Assembly (NCBI GenBank): GCA_963816985.1
Contig: CAWFMF010000004.1
Coordinates: forward strand, 806,001-870,000
Length of the DNA stretch: 64,000 nt
Direction of reading: 5' to 3'
Source: JAIVJM01 sp963816985
Lineage (GTDB): Bacteria; Acidobacteriota; Blastocatellia; Pyrinomonadales; Pyrinomonadaceae
A model generated the notes under the pieces. It made no database searches, was not told the DNA's origin, and saw only the letters and a list, made by a program, of their open reading frames with translations. The position numbers were made by a program, and so were the translations under genes. Positions 26,935-35,329 of this stretch are shown piece by piece. Position 1 is the stretch's first letter, and each line of letters starts with the position of its first letter.

Positions 26935-27085
26935 ATTAGCCGCAGAGACACAGAGGCGCGGAGATTTTCAAGAAGAAGAAAGGGTCGGGATGAGAGGGAG
27001 AGTTGAATGATTCAACTCTCCCTCTCATCCCGACTCTTTTTTTCCTTTTGTTCGTCTCTGTGTCTCCGTGCCTCTGTGGCTAATT
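26935..27085 (+). repeat. Long hairpin repeat (GCAGAGACACAGAGGC family)
   Basis: The outer arms GCCGCAGAGACACAGAGGC and CTCTGTGTCTCCGTGCCTC are imperfectly inverted, and an inner perfect hairpin GGATGAGAGGGAGAGTTGAA / TTCAACTCTCCCTCTCATCC lies between them. A T-rich stretch (CTCTTTTTTTCC) follows the inner hairpin, so it may end transcription of the PilZ gene. Confidence 0.8.
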
Positions 27086-27119
27086 TCCCTCTCGAACCAG
27101 CGCAGGCGGCTCCCGGCCT

Positions 27120-27148
27120 TTGAGCAAAACGGCGAAAGGCTCTATGCT
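27120..27148 (+). promoter_or_regulatory. Candidate sigma-70 promoter of gltA
   Basis: TTGAGC and TATGCT separated by 17 bases, about 70 bases before the citrate synthase ATG, just downstream of the hairpin repeat. Confidence 0.5.
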
Positions 27149-27216
27149 AATCTTTCAAATCTGAAAAAAATATCGGGTCGAGAGACGCGGGTTTCCCGGA
27201 GGAAAGGATTCGAGTC

Positions 27217-28542
27217 ATGAGCGCGAGCAAAGACACTCTAACCATCACAGACAACCGGACGGGCAAGCAGTACGAGGTTCCCATCGAGGACGGCACCATC
27301 CGCGCGATGGACCTCAGGCAGATCAAGGCGGGCGAGGACGACTTCGGGCTGATGACCTACGACCCGGCCTTCATGAACACCGCCTCGTGCAAGAGCACCA
27401 TCACCTACATTGACGGCGACAAGGGCGAGCTCGAATACCGTGGCTACCCCATCGAACAACTGGCCGAGCAGAGCACGTATCTCGAAGTCGCCTACCTCCT
27501 GCTCCACGGCGAGCTGCCCACGGCTGAAGAGTTGAAGCAGTGGACTTGGGACATCACCCACCACACCTTCATCAACGAGAACATCAAGAAAGTTCTGGAC
27601 GGCTTCCACCACAGCGCGCACCCGATGGGGATGTTCGAGGCGATGGTGGCCGCGCTCTCGACCTTCTACCCGGAATCCAAGAACATCCGCGACGAGGTTT
27701 GCCGCCGCAAGCAGATTCACCGCCTCATCGCCAAAGTCCCGACCATCGCCGCCTTCGCCTACCGCCACCGGACGGGCTTGCAGTATTCGTACCCCGACAA
27801 CGACCTTTCCTACGAGGGCAACTTCCTCAACATGATGTTCAAGACGACGGAGCTGAAGTACCAGCCGAACCCCGTCCTGGAGCGCGCGCTCTCCGTCCTC
27901 TTCATCCTCCACGCCGACCACGAACAGAACTGCTCGACCAACACGATGCGCTCCATCGGGAGCGCCGAGACCGACCCCTACTCGTCGCTCGCGGGCGCGG
28001 CAGCCGCGCTCTACGGCCCCCTGCACGGCGGCGCGAACGAGGCGGTCTTGAGGATGCTCAACGAGATCGGCTCGGTCGAGCGCGTGCCGGAGTACGTCAA
28101 GCGCGTCAAGGCGGGCGAGTTCCGCCTCATGGGCTTCGGCCACAGGGTTTATAAGAACTACGACCCGCGCGCGCGCATCATCAAGCAGATCGCCTACGAG
28201 GTCTTCGACGTGACGGGCAAAGACCCTCTGCTCGACCTCGCGCTCGAACTCGAACGCATCGCGCTCGAAGACGAGTACTTCGTCAAGCGCCGCCTCTACC
28301 CGAACGTGGACTTCTATTCGGGCATCATCTACCGCGCGATGCGCTTCCCCGTGGACATGTTCCCCGTCCTCTTCGCCATCCCGCGCACTTCGGGCTGGCT
28401 CGCGCAGTGGGTCGAGATGCTCGGCGACTCAGACCAGAAGATCGCGCGCCCCCGCCAGATTTACCTCGGCCACCGCACGCGCGATTACGTCCCGATGGAG
28501 AAGCGCGACGGGGCCGCCGAAGGTCAGGCCGCGGGCGGGTAA
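27217..28542 (+). CDS. gltA: Citrate synthase
   Basis: A 441-residue type II-like citrate synthase, first enzyme of the TCA cycle (oxaloacetate plus acetyl-CoA to citrate). Motifs: YRGYPIEQLAEQS, catalytic His regions ILHADHEQNCSTNT and YGPLHGGANEAVL, MGFGHRVYKNYDPRA, and the catalytic Asp in PNVDFYSGIIYR. It starts at ATG after a good ribosome site (GGAGGAAAGG). It is transcribed alone, with its own promoter and an end at the repeat element that follows. Confidence 0.95.
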   Translation: MSASKDTLTITDNRTGKQYEVPIEDGTIRAMDLRQIKAGEDDFGLMTYDPAFMNTASCKSTITYIDGDKGELEYRGYPIEQLAEQSTYLEVAYLLLHGELPTAEELKQWTWDITHHTFINENIKKVLDGFHHSAHPMGMFEAMVAALSTFYPESKNIRDEVCRRKQIHRLIAKVPTIAAFAYRHRTGLQYSYPDNDLSYEGNFLNMMFKTTELKYQPNPVLERALSVLFILHADHEQNCSTNTMRSIGSAETDPYSSLAGAAAALYGPLHGGANEAVLRMLNEIGSVERVPEYVKRVKAGEFRLMGFGHRVYKNYDPRARIIKQIAYEVFDVTGKDPLLDLALELERIALEDEYFVKRRLYPNVDFYSGIIYRAMRFPVDMFPVLFAIPRTSGWLAQWVEMLGDSDQKIARPRQIYLGHRTRDYVPMEKRDGAAEGQAAGG

Positions 28543-28548
28543 AGACGA

Positions 28549-28788
28549 AGCCCTGAAAGGGCTGAAGATAATAGCCGGGGGCAAGCCGGAGTCGTGAGTC
28601 GCAAGGCGAGCGACGGAGCGTCGCCCCCGGAATAGATGTGGAAAGATATTCGACCCTGAAAGGGTCGCACCGCACGTTGCGTCTGCGACCCTTTCAGGGT
28701 CGAAATGTTTTTTCTACGTTCTACCGGGGGCGTCGCAAACTCCGTTTGCTTGCCCCCGGCTATTATCTGTGTCCCCTTCGGGGACTGG

Positions 28789-28790
<2 letters not shown>
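28549..28790. repeat. Convergent-junction repeat element, copy 1
   Basis: Outer arms ATAATAGCCGGGGGCAAG and CTTGCCCCCGGCTATTAT enclose variable segments and an inner hairpin pair (GACCCTGAAAGGGTCGCAC with GCGACCCTTTCAGGGTC). Small hairpins (CCCTGAAAGGG and GTCCCCTTCGGGGAC) flank both ends. It lies between the ends of gltA and the PhyH gene. Short open frames inside it are artefacts of the repeat. Other copies: 55787-56018 and 58706-58935. Confidence 0.9.
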
Positions 28791-29676
<886 letters not shown>

Positions 29677-30663
29677 CTACTTCGGGAGCGTCGTCAGCTC
29701 TTTGATGCGCGACTGGACGGCCCCCGTGTAGATGCGCACTTCTTCGGGCGTGTAGTTGGCGGCGCGGAAGGCGTCGCCGATTTGGCGTTCGCTGAGGCGC
29801 GCGAGCCAGCCGCCGAGCCAGCGCGCGTCGGCGACCGTAATCTTGTCGAGCATCCCGGTGTTGACGCCCGCGTAGTCGAACTTGACGTAGCCCTGCTTGA
29901 CCTCTTTGATGAACTTCGACTCGGCGTAGTCCTGCGGGTGGCTGCGGCTGCGCTTGAGCTTCCAGAGACGCCCTCCGCCCGTCTTGCCGAGCGTCGCGCC
30001 GAGGTCGCTGATGGCGTATTGCAGCTCGTCCGCGCCGCGCTGCTGAACATGGAAGATGACGTTGTTGTCGTCCTTCGTGTCCCAGTTATTGAGGAAGACC
30101 ATCAAGACTTTCAAGCCTTGCATCTCGCGGCGACCCTCGAAGGGGCTGCCGACCCACGGCCAGTAGTCGAGCCGCTTGACGTTTTCGGGCCGCGCCTCGA
30201 AACGTGCGTTGCGGTAGCCGCCGCCCGCGCACGCCTCTTCGTCCTTCGGCTGCGGCGCGCCTTCGATGCGGACGCAGGGGACGAGATAATTAATCTCGGT
30301 CGGGTAGCCGACGGCCCACACCAAACGCACGGCGGCGGTCTCCGACTGCGACTCCTTGCCGAGCTTCACCACCCACGTTTTGCCCGCGCCGTCTTTGACG
30401 CGGTACTTCTTCGACCACCCGCCCGTCTCCTGTTTGACGAACTCGACGCGGCTCAGGTCGGGCTTCATCCGCTCGCCGCCGGGGCCCGCGAGGAGGTCGC
30501 GCGAGTCAATGTCGCGCGGCTCTTCCCAGAGGACGGCCTTGCCGGGCGGCAGTGGCTTCTTCTCTTTCTTCTTCTTGTCCTGCGCGTGCGCGGACGAGAA
30601 ACCGAAGGCGAGGAGGAGCGCGAGTGCGGCGAGCGCGAGTGCTTTACTTCGCTTGAGCATCAA
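29677..30663 (-). CDS. Secreted protein with kinase-like motifs, unknown function
   Basis: A 328-residue protein with a signal peptide (about 1-27, ending SAHAQ) then a Lys-rich stretch (DKKKKEKKPLPPGK). The body has motifs in the order of a protein kinase fold: a lysine in KTWVVKLGKE, a glutamate in SETAAVRLVWAVGY, a possible catalytic loop NNWDTKDDNNVIF and a DFG-like AISDLGATLG. This order recalls atypical kinases such as the HipA or FAM20 groups, but I cannot assign a family. A secreted kinase-like enzyme would act in the periplasm. It is cotranscribed with the PhyH gene and lies downstream of the multihaem cytochrome. It could instead be a non-catalytic relative. Confidence 0.6.
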   Translation of the reverse strand: MMLKRSKALALAALALLLAFGFSSAHAQDKKKKEKKPLPPGKAVLWEEPRDIDSRDLLAGPGGERMKPDLSRVEFVKQETGGWSKKYRVKDGAGKTWVVKLGKESQSETAAVRLVWAVGYPTEINYLVPCVRIEGAPQPKDEEACAGGGYRNARFEARPENVKRLDYWPWVGSPFEGRREMQGLKVLMVFLNNWDTKDDNNVIFHVQQRGADELQYAISDLGATLGKTGGGRLWKLKRSRSHPQDYAESKFIKEVKQGYVKFDYAGVNTGMLDKITVADARWLGGWLARLSERQIGDAFRAANYTPEEVRIYTGAVQSRIKELTTLPK

Positions 30664-30805
30664 TCATTCTCCGCAAGCGCGCCGGGCATCCCCCGGCGTC
30701 CGAAGGACACCCGCGAGGCCCGGCGCGCGTTCGATTCTTAATGTTAAGACGACTCCAATACTAACAGCACGGCGCGGCGGTTGACTATAGTGCGACAGCG
30801 CGCCG

Positions 30806-33526
30806 TTACTGCGTGCAGGGGCGGCTCTGCGCCTCCGCGAGCCCTCGCGTCGCGCATTTGACGAGGAGCTTCCAGCCCTCGATGGGCGTGTTCTTAACGT
30901 TCAAGTGGCTGGCGAAGTAGCCGAGCCTCTGCGTTTCGGGGCCGTTAGCCCACTTGAACCGCTCCTTGAGATAGTAAGGCGGGATGGATTGGTAGTAGAG
31001 CGCGACGCGCACCGTGGCCGCGCCGCGCGTGCGCGTGCTGAGGGGGATGCGGTAGACGATATTGTCCGCGCCGCTCGCGCCGGGAGGGTTGGTGAGCTTT
31101 GAATAGTTCGGGTCAATGAAGTCGGGGTCGCTCGCGGCCTCGAATTCGGGGCCGCTGACTTTGGCGTAGGGGCCGTCGGGCTTCCAGCCTCGCGGGAGGA
31201 TGCGGTTGTCCTTCGCCACCTCGTCGAGGCTCACGAAGCTCGTCGTGATGAAGCCTTCGGGGTCTTTGACCAGCTCTTCGTAGATTTGCACCTGATCCTC
31301 GCGCGTGATGGTCTCGAAGTGCGGCTGCCAGAGTTGCTTACACACCTTCGGGTCGAGGCGGTCTTTGCACAGCTCCTGGCAACGGCGCGGGTCTCGCCCG
31401 TCCACGCAGACGATTTCCATCAGCTCCGTCGGCAAGACCTCCTCGCCCGTGCCGTTGACGACGGCCCCGACCGAGTTGGTGCGGCCCGAAGCCCAGAGGA
31501 CTCGGCCCCCCGCGTCCAAGACCTCGAAGGTGATGAAGGCCCGTCGGAACTCGACGCCCGAAGGGAAACTGTGGCCCGCGAGGTTCTCGACGCGCACCTG
31601 CGCTTCGAGATGTTCGGCGGTGCGCTTAATAGAAGTGACCTCGACTTTGGCGGTCTCGTTGCGCGCCAGCTCGATGCTCGAATTCTGCGCGGTGATGAGC
31701 CCCGACTCGCCCGCGCTGTACATGTAGTCGTTGGTGCGGATGCCGAGCGTGTCGGGGAACTGCTGGAACATCTGCATCCCGAAGACGTTGATGCCGAGCA
31801 AGGTGTGGCGCGAGTAGTCGTCGCGGACGCGCAGGGTTATCTCTCTGTCGGGCGCGCGGTAGTCAACGTATGGGTAGAGGATGTCTTCGATGTTGGCGAT
31901 GCGGTAGCGGAGCCTTCGACCGTTGTAGGTGTTCGGCATGTGGCAGTCCTGACAGGTGCGCGCGGTCGCCGGGTCGAAGGGATTCACTTCGTTCTGGTAG
32001 ACGCTGTTGAGCCATTCGGGGTAAGTGGTCTGCTCGTAAATCTCTTTGGGCTTGCCGTGCTCCATGACCGGCTCGCCGTTACGGCGGAAGACCGGAAGGA
32101 CGACCGTGTGGCAGCTCCCGCACATGGCCGAGGACTTCAACTGCTCGGCGTAGCGCGGCGTCATGCCGAGGGCGTTCTTCATCGCCAGCGGCGCGACATC
32201 TTCGTAAGGGCCGTTGATGGTGTCGGGCGGGTCAACTTGAAAGCTGCCGGTGAAGCTCGCGGGCGTCCCCAAGCCCTCCTTCGCCATGTGGTGACAGGCG
32301 GCGCAGGAGACGCCGTCGCGGGCGAGCGCGCCGTACTTGCCGTCCGGCTCGCCGGGCAGCGCGTAGACCATGCTGTGCTTGAAGTCCTTCTTCGAGTCAA
32401 TGTGTATCTGCCGCTGGCCCATCACGCCGTGGCACTTGTAGCAGGTGTTTTCGAGGAAGGCGGTCTGCTTGGGATAGCGCGTCGTCTCGGATTCGAGCTG
32501 CGCGTGGAAGATCGGGTCTCGACCGGCGAGGCCCATCATCGAAGCCCGCCACTCGGTATAAGGCGAGAGGTTGACGGGCTTGCGCTTCGGGTCAGCGAAC
32601 GTGTAGGCCATGTTCTCGGTCGAGGCGGCGTGGCAACTCAAGCACTGGTCGGAGGTGACGAACTGCTCCGGCCCCTTCGCGCCGGGGTAGACGTGGTCGA
32701 GCGCCTCGCCCGGAAAGGCAAGCGGCCCCTTCACGGGGAGCGGCACGTCTTTGAAGAGGCGGATAAAGGCCGGGTCGGGCGCGGGCAGAGGGTCGGGCAG
32801 AGTGTCCGGGAGTTCGCTCGCTTCGGCGACCTGCTCATGAAAATCTTTGTTGTGGCGCGGCTGCGGCTGCATCGTCGGGTCGAGGACGACGAAGGTGATG
32901 GGGTCGCCCGTCACGTTCTTGCGGCTCGCGAAGGTGGACTCGGTCTCGGCGGAGGCGTGGCAGCGGATACAGTAGAGGCCGAAGCCGGAGTCCGGGTAGT
33001 CGAGCTGCGGCTTCGCTTGCGGCCCCGCGCCCACGCCGTGATAAGACCAGTACCAGCCGTCCCAAGAGCCGCGCTTGTCCTTGACCATCACCGTCCAGCC
33101 GCGCAGGGTCGAGCCCTCGCGCGCGGGCGGGTCGAACATCTCCTTGACGATCATCTCACGGTCGGGGAACTCGCCCGCCTTCTCGCGCCGCTCAGTCCAC
33201 TCCCAACCCTTCGGCGAGTAGAAGACCTTGACCGCCGGGTGCGTGCCGAACGAGCTGCCGTTGATGAAGGGGCCGGTGTTCCGAATCTCTCTATCAGCCG
33301 TCCACTTCTGGTAGCAGCCCTTCTCTAAAAAGTCGTAGAGCAGCCGCTCGAACTTCTCCGTCCCTATCTCGCTCGGTCGCGGCAGAGGGAAAGGGATGTC
33401 GCACTTCGCCTCCGACTTCCGCGCCGACGCGCTCGTGTGTCCCGCATCCGCGAAGACGAGCGCCGCGACGAAGAGCGCGCAGAAGGAAAAGACGATTCCG
33501 AGCCGGTAGAGATTCGAGCGCGTCAT
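30806..33526 (-). CDS. Secreted six-haem c-type cytochrome with P460-like N-terminus
   Basis: A 906-residue protein with an N-terminal signal or anchor (about 8-27) and six CXXCH sites in order: CIRCH, CLSCH, CYKCH, CAACH, CGSCH and CQDCH, spread from about residue 190 to 535. The segment before the first haem (GWTVMVKDKRGSWDGWYWSY) resembles cytochrome P460-like domains. The C-terminal 350 residues lack haem sites and look beta-rich (GHSFPSGVEFRRAFITFEVL). It is probably periplasmic electron transfer or a redox enzyme; the partner is unknown. A 27-bp tandem repeat lies about 80 bases before the start. Confidence 0.85.
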   Translation of the reverse strand: MTRSNLYRLGIVFSFCALFVAALVFADAGHTSASARKSEAKCDIPFPLPRPSEIGTEKFERLLYDFLEKGCYQKWTADREIRNTGPFINGSSFGTHPAVKVFYSPKGWEWTERREKAGEFPDREMIVKEMFDPPAREGSTLRGWTVMVKDKRGSWDGWYWSYHGVGAGPQAKPQLDYPDSGFGLYCIRCHASAETESTFASRKNVTGDPITFVVLDPTMQPQPRHNKDFHEQVAEASELPDTLPDPLPAPDPAFIRLFKDVPLPVKGPLAFPGEALDHVYPGAKGPEQFVTSDQCLSCHAASTENMAYTFADPKRKPVNLSPYTEWRASMMGLAGRDPIFHAQLESETTRYPKQTAFLENTCYKCHGVMGQRQIHIDSKKDFKHSMVYALPGEPDGKYGALARDGVSCAACHHMAKEGLGTPASFTGSFQVDPPDTINGPYEDVAPLAMKNALGMTPRYAEQLKSSAMCGSCHTVVLPVFRRNGEPVMEHGKPKEIYEQTTYPEWLNSVYQNEVNPFDPATARTCQDCHMPNTYNGRRLRYRIANIEDILYPYVDYRAPDREITLRVRDDYSRHTLLGINVFGMQMFQQFPDTLGIRTNDYMYSAGESGLITAQNSSIELARNETAKVEVTSIKRTAEHLEAQVRVENLAGHSFPSGVEFRRAFITFEVLDAGGRVLWASGRTNSVGAVVNGTGEEVLPTELMEIVCVDGRDPRRCQELCKDRLDPKVCKQLWQPHFETITREDQVQIYEELVKDPEGFITTSFVSLDEVAKDNRILPRGWKPDGPYAKVSGPEFEAASDPDFIDPNYSKLTNPPGASGADNIVYRIPLSTRTRGAATVRVALYYQSIPPYYLKERFKWANGPETQRLGYFASHLNVKNTPIEGWKLLVKCATRGLAEAQSRPCTQ

Positions 33527-33600
33527 GTTGCCTCCTCATGTTCGCGTCACGCCCGGAGGCGGACGAAGAGAACCGCCATACACACCACGCCAACACCACA

Positions 33601-33653
33601 AAAGCTAACGATGAGAGACTCGCCAAAAAAGCTGATGATGAGAGACTCGCCAA
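33601..33653. repeat. Two-copy 27-bp tandem repeat upstream of the cytochrome gene
   Basis: The word GATGAGAGACTCGCCAA occurs twice, 27 bases apart, inside a longer near-identical unit beginning AAAGCT. It lies 80-130 bases upstream of the minus-strand cytochrome gene and could be an operator. Confidence 0.6.
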
Positions 33654-33714
33654 CTCGCGGTCGGCTCTAATGACTGGTTAGCCGCCGGTCTGTCGAAGCA
33701 CTCAGGAACCATAC

Positions 33715-34464
33715 CTATTGACTCTTAAGCCTAACATAAACAGCCGTGGGAAATATTTTTTCATTGCGCCTTTGCTCAATCATGTTAGAAAACTTACTCA
33801 GCATGACAGTGAGCTGTTTATAGCCGTATGTTCTCGGATCGAATGCCGGGTCTAATCTGCGAAGAGTACTGCCAAAGACCGCCAAATTAACCCACCCATC
33901 ATTTTTGATATTCATGGCGAACGCCTGTTTAAAAAGCTCTTCCAACCCGCCTCCTGAATTCGTACCGGCTGAAGTTATCAGTTGAGCTTGTTTCGCCTTA
34001 GCTTTCGGTTTGGGCGGTTGAGCCACTAAGTTCTGAGTATAAACGAAAGCATCACACGCCTTCACGAAAGACTTGGGGGTCTTACTTTCTCCAATCCCAA
34101 GTACGAAGAGACCATCTTCTCTTATCCTTGTTGCAAGTCGTGTGAAATCACTATCACTTGACACGATACAAAAGCCTTCAACCAAACGCCTATGAAGGAT
34201 GTCTAAGGCGTCAATAATCATAGTGCTATCCGTAGCATTTTTGCCGGTCGTATATCGGAATTGCTGAACCGGCTGGACGGCGAGATCGAAGAGTGATTTC
34301 TTCCAGCTATTCATGTTCGGTGTCGTCCAGTCACCGTAGATTCTTTTGATAGTGATGCGCCCGTATTTTTTGACCTCCAGCAAGACATGTTCAAGCAAAG
34401 ACGGCTGGGCATTGTCCCCGTCCACAAGCACAGCAAACTTATCTTTTATAACTTGGTCATTCAT
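33715..34464 (-). CDS. NYN-domain nuclease with OST-HTH/LOTUS domain
   Basis: A 249-residue protein. Residues about 8-150 are a LabA/DUF88-type NYN domain, a PIN-like nuclease fold with acidic residues in VLVDGDNAQ, TDSTMIIDALDIL and CIVSSDSDFTRLA. A Lys/Ala/Pro linker (about 150-175) leads to an OST-HTH/LOTUS domain (about 180-245, DGWVNLAVFGSTLRRLDPAF, YKQLTVMLSKF), an RNA-binding module. RNA cleavage is the expected activity. The gene is visibly richer in A+T and uses codons that its neighbours avoid, suggesting acquisition by transfer. It has its own ribosome site (AGGAGA). Confidence 0.88.
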   Translation of the reverse strand: MNDQVIKDKFAVLVDGDNAQPSLLEHVLLEVKKYGRITIKRIYGDWTTPNMNSWKKSLFDLAVQPVQQFRYTTGKNATDSTMIIDALDILHRRLVEGFCIVSSDSDFTRLATRIREDGLFVLGIGESKTPKSFVKACDAFVYTQNLVAQPPKPKAKAKQAQLITSAGTNSGGGLEELFKQAFAMNIKNDGWVNLAVFGSTLRRLDPAFDPRTYGYKQLTVMLSKFSNMIEQRRNEKIFPTAVYVRLKSQ

Positions 34465-34504
34465 TACAGCTTTTCTCCTGCACCTAACAGCAGACAGCTA
34501 ACAC

Positions 34505-35323
34505 CTATTCGGCGGCCTCAAGACGTTGCCCTAACACATCCGGGCGGTACGTGGCCCAGAGGAAGAAGCTCGGCGGGACGATGCGCTTGAGGTGCTCCCA
34601 AGTGCCGGGCGGCGCGTCGGCTTGCTCGCAGAGGTCTTCCCACAGTCCGAGGATGGCGAAGCCGTGGCCGACAAGGCCGTTGACGAGCGTCGAGAGGGTG
34701 TGCCGAAACTCCTTCGGCCCTTCGACCATGCGGCAGTTGCCTTCCTCGTCCCAGACTTCCCAGCGGGTGTCGGCGGGGACGACTTCCGCGCCGTCCACGT
34801 AAGGCAGATTTAAAGGGTAGCACTTGCCGTCCCAGTCGCGCTCGTCAATGCCGATGACGAACGGGTTGGGGCAATCAACTTTATAAAGCCCACCACTTCG
34901 GAGCACGCGGGCGACCTCGCCGAAGACCGGGAGCACTTCGGGCACAAACTTGATGGAGTGCGGGTGCCACACCACGTCGAAGGAGTCGTCGGCGAAGCAG
35001 GAGAGGTCGCGCATGTCGCCCTGCACCGTCTTGACGTTGAGGCCGTAGTGCGCGGCGGCCTCTTGGTCTCTCTCCAACTGCGTCTCGGAGAGGTCGAAGA
35101 CGGTCACGTCCGCGCCGAGCAGTCCGAAGGCCGCCGACTGCTGGCCGCCGCCGCTCGCCAGACAGAGGACGCTCTTACCCTCGACGCTCCCCAGAAGCCC
35201 GTGCGGGTCGAGCATCCTCCGCGCCGCCGCCGCGTCGAGGTCGAGCGCGGGGCGCGAGAAGACTATTCGCGCGCGCGCCAACTCTTCCCAACGCTCCTTG
35301 TTGTATCTCGCCAACTCGTCCAT
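34505..35323 (-). CDS. Class I SAM-dependent methyltransferase
   Basis: A 272-residue protein with SAM-binding motif I SVLCLASGGGQQSAAFGLLG, the acidic strand end ADVTVFDLSETQL, motif TVQGDMRDLSCF and the post-motif DDSFDVVWHPHSIKFVPEVL. The C-terminal part (FFLWATYRPD) is typical of small-molecule methyltransferases; the substrate is unknown. It starts six bases after the Hsp70 stop, so it is probably in the same transcript, though a functional link to the chaperone is not obvious. Confidence 0.85.
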   Translation of the reverse strand: MDELARYNKERWEELARARIVFSRPALDLDAAAARRMLDPHGLLGSVEGKSVLCLASGGGQQSAAFGLLGADVTVFDLSETQLERDQEAAAHYGLNVKTVQGDMRDLSCFADDSFDVVWHPHSIKFVPEVLPVFGEVARVLRSGGLYKVDCPNPFVIGIDERDWDGKCYPLNLPYVDGAEVVPADTRWEVWDEEGNCRMVEGPKEFRHTLSTLVNGLVGHGFAILGLWEDLCEQADAPPGTWEHLKRIVPPSFFLWATYRPDVLGQRLEAAE

Positions 35324-35329
35324 AAGCTT

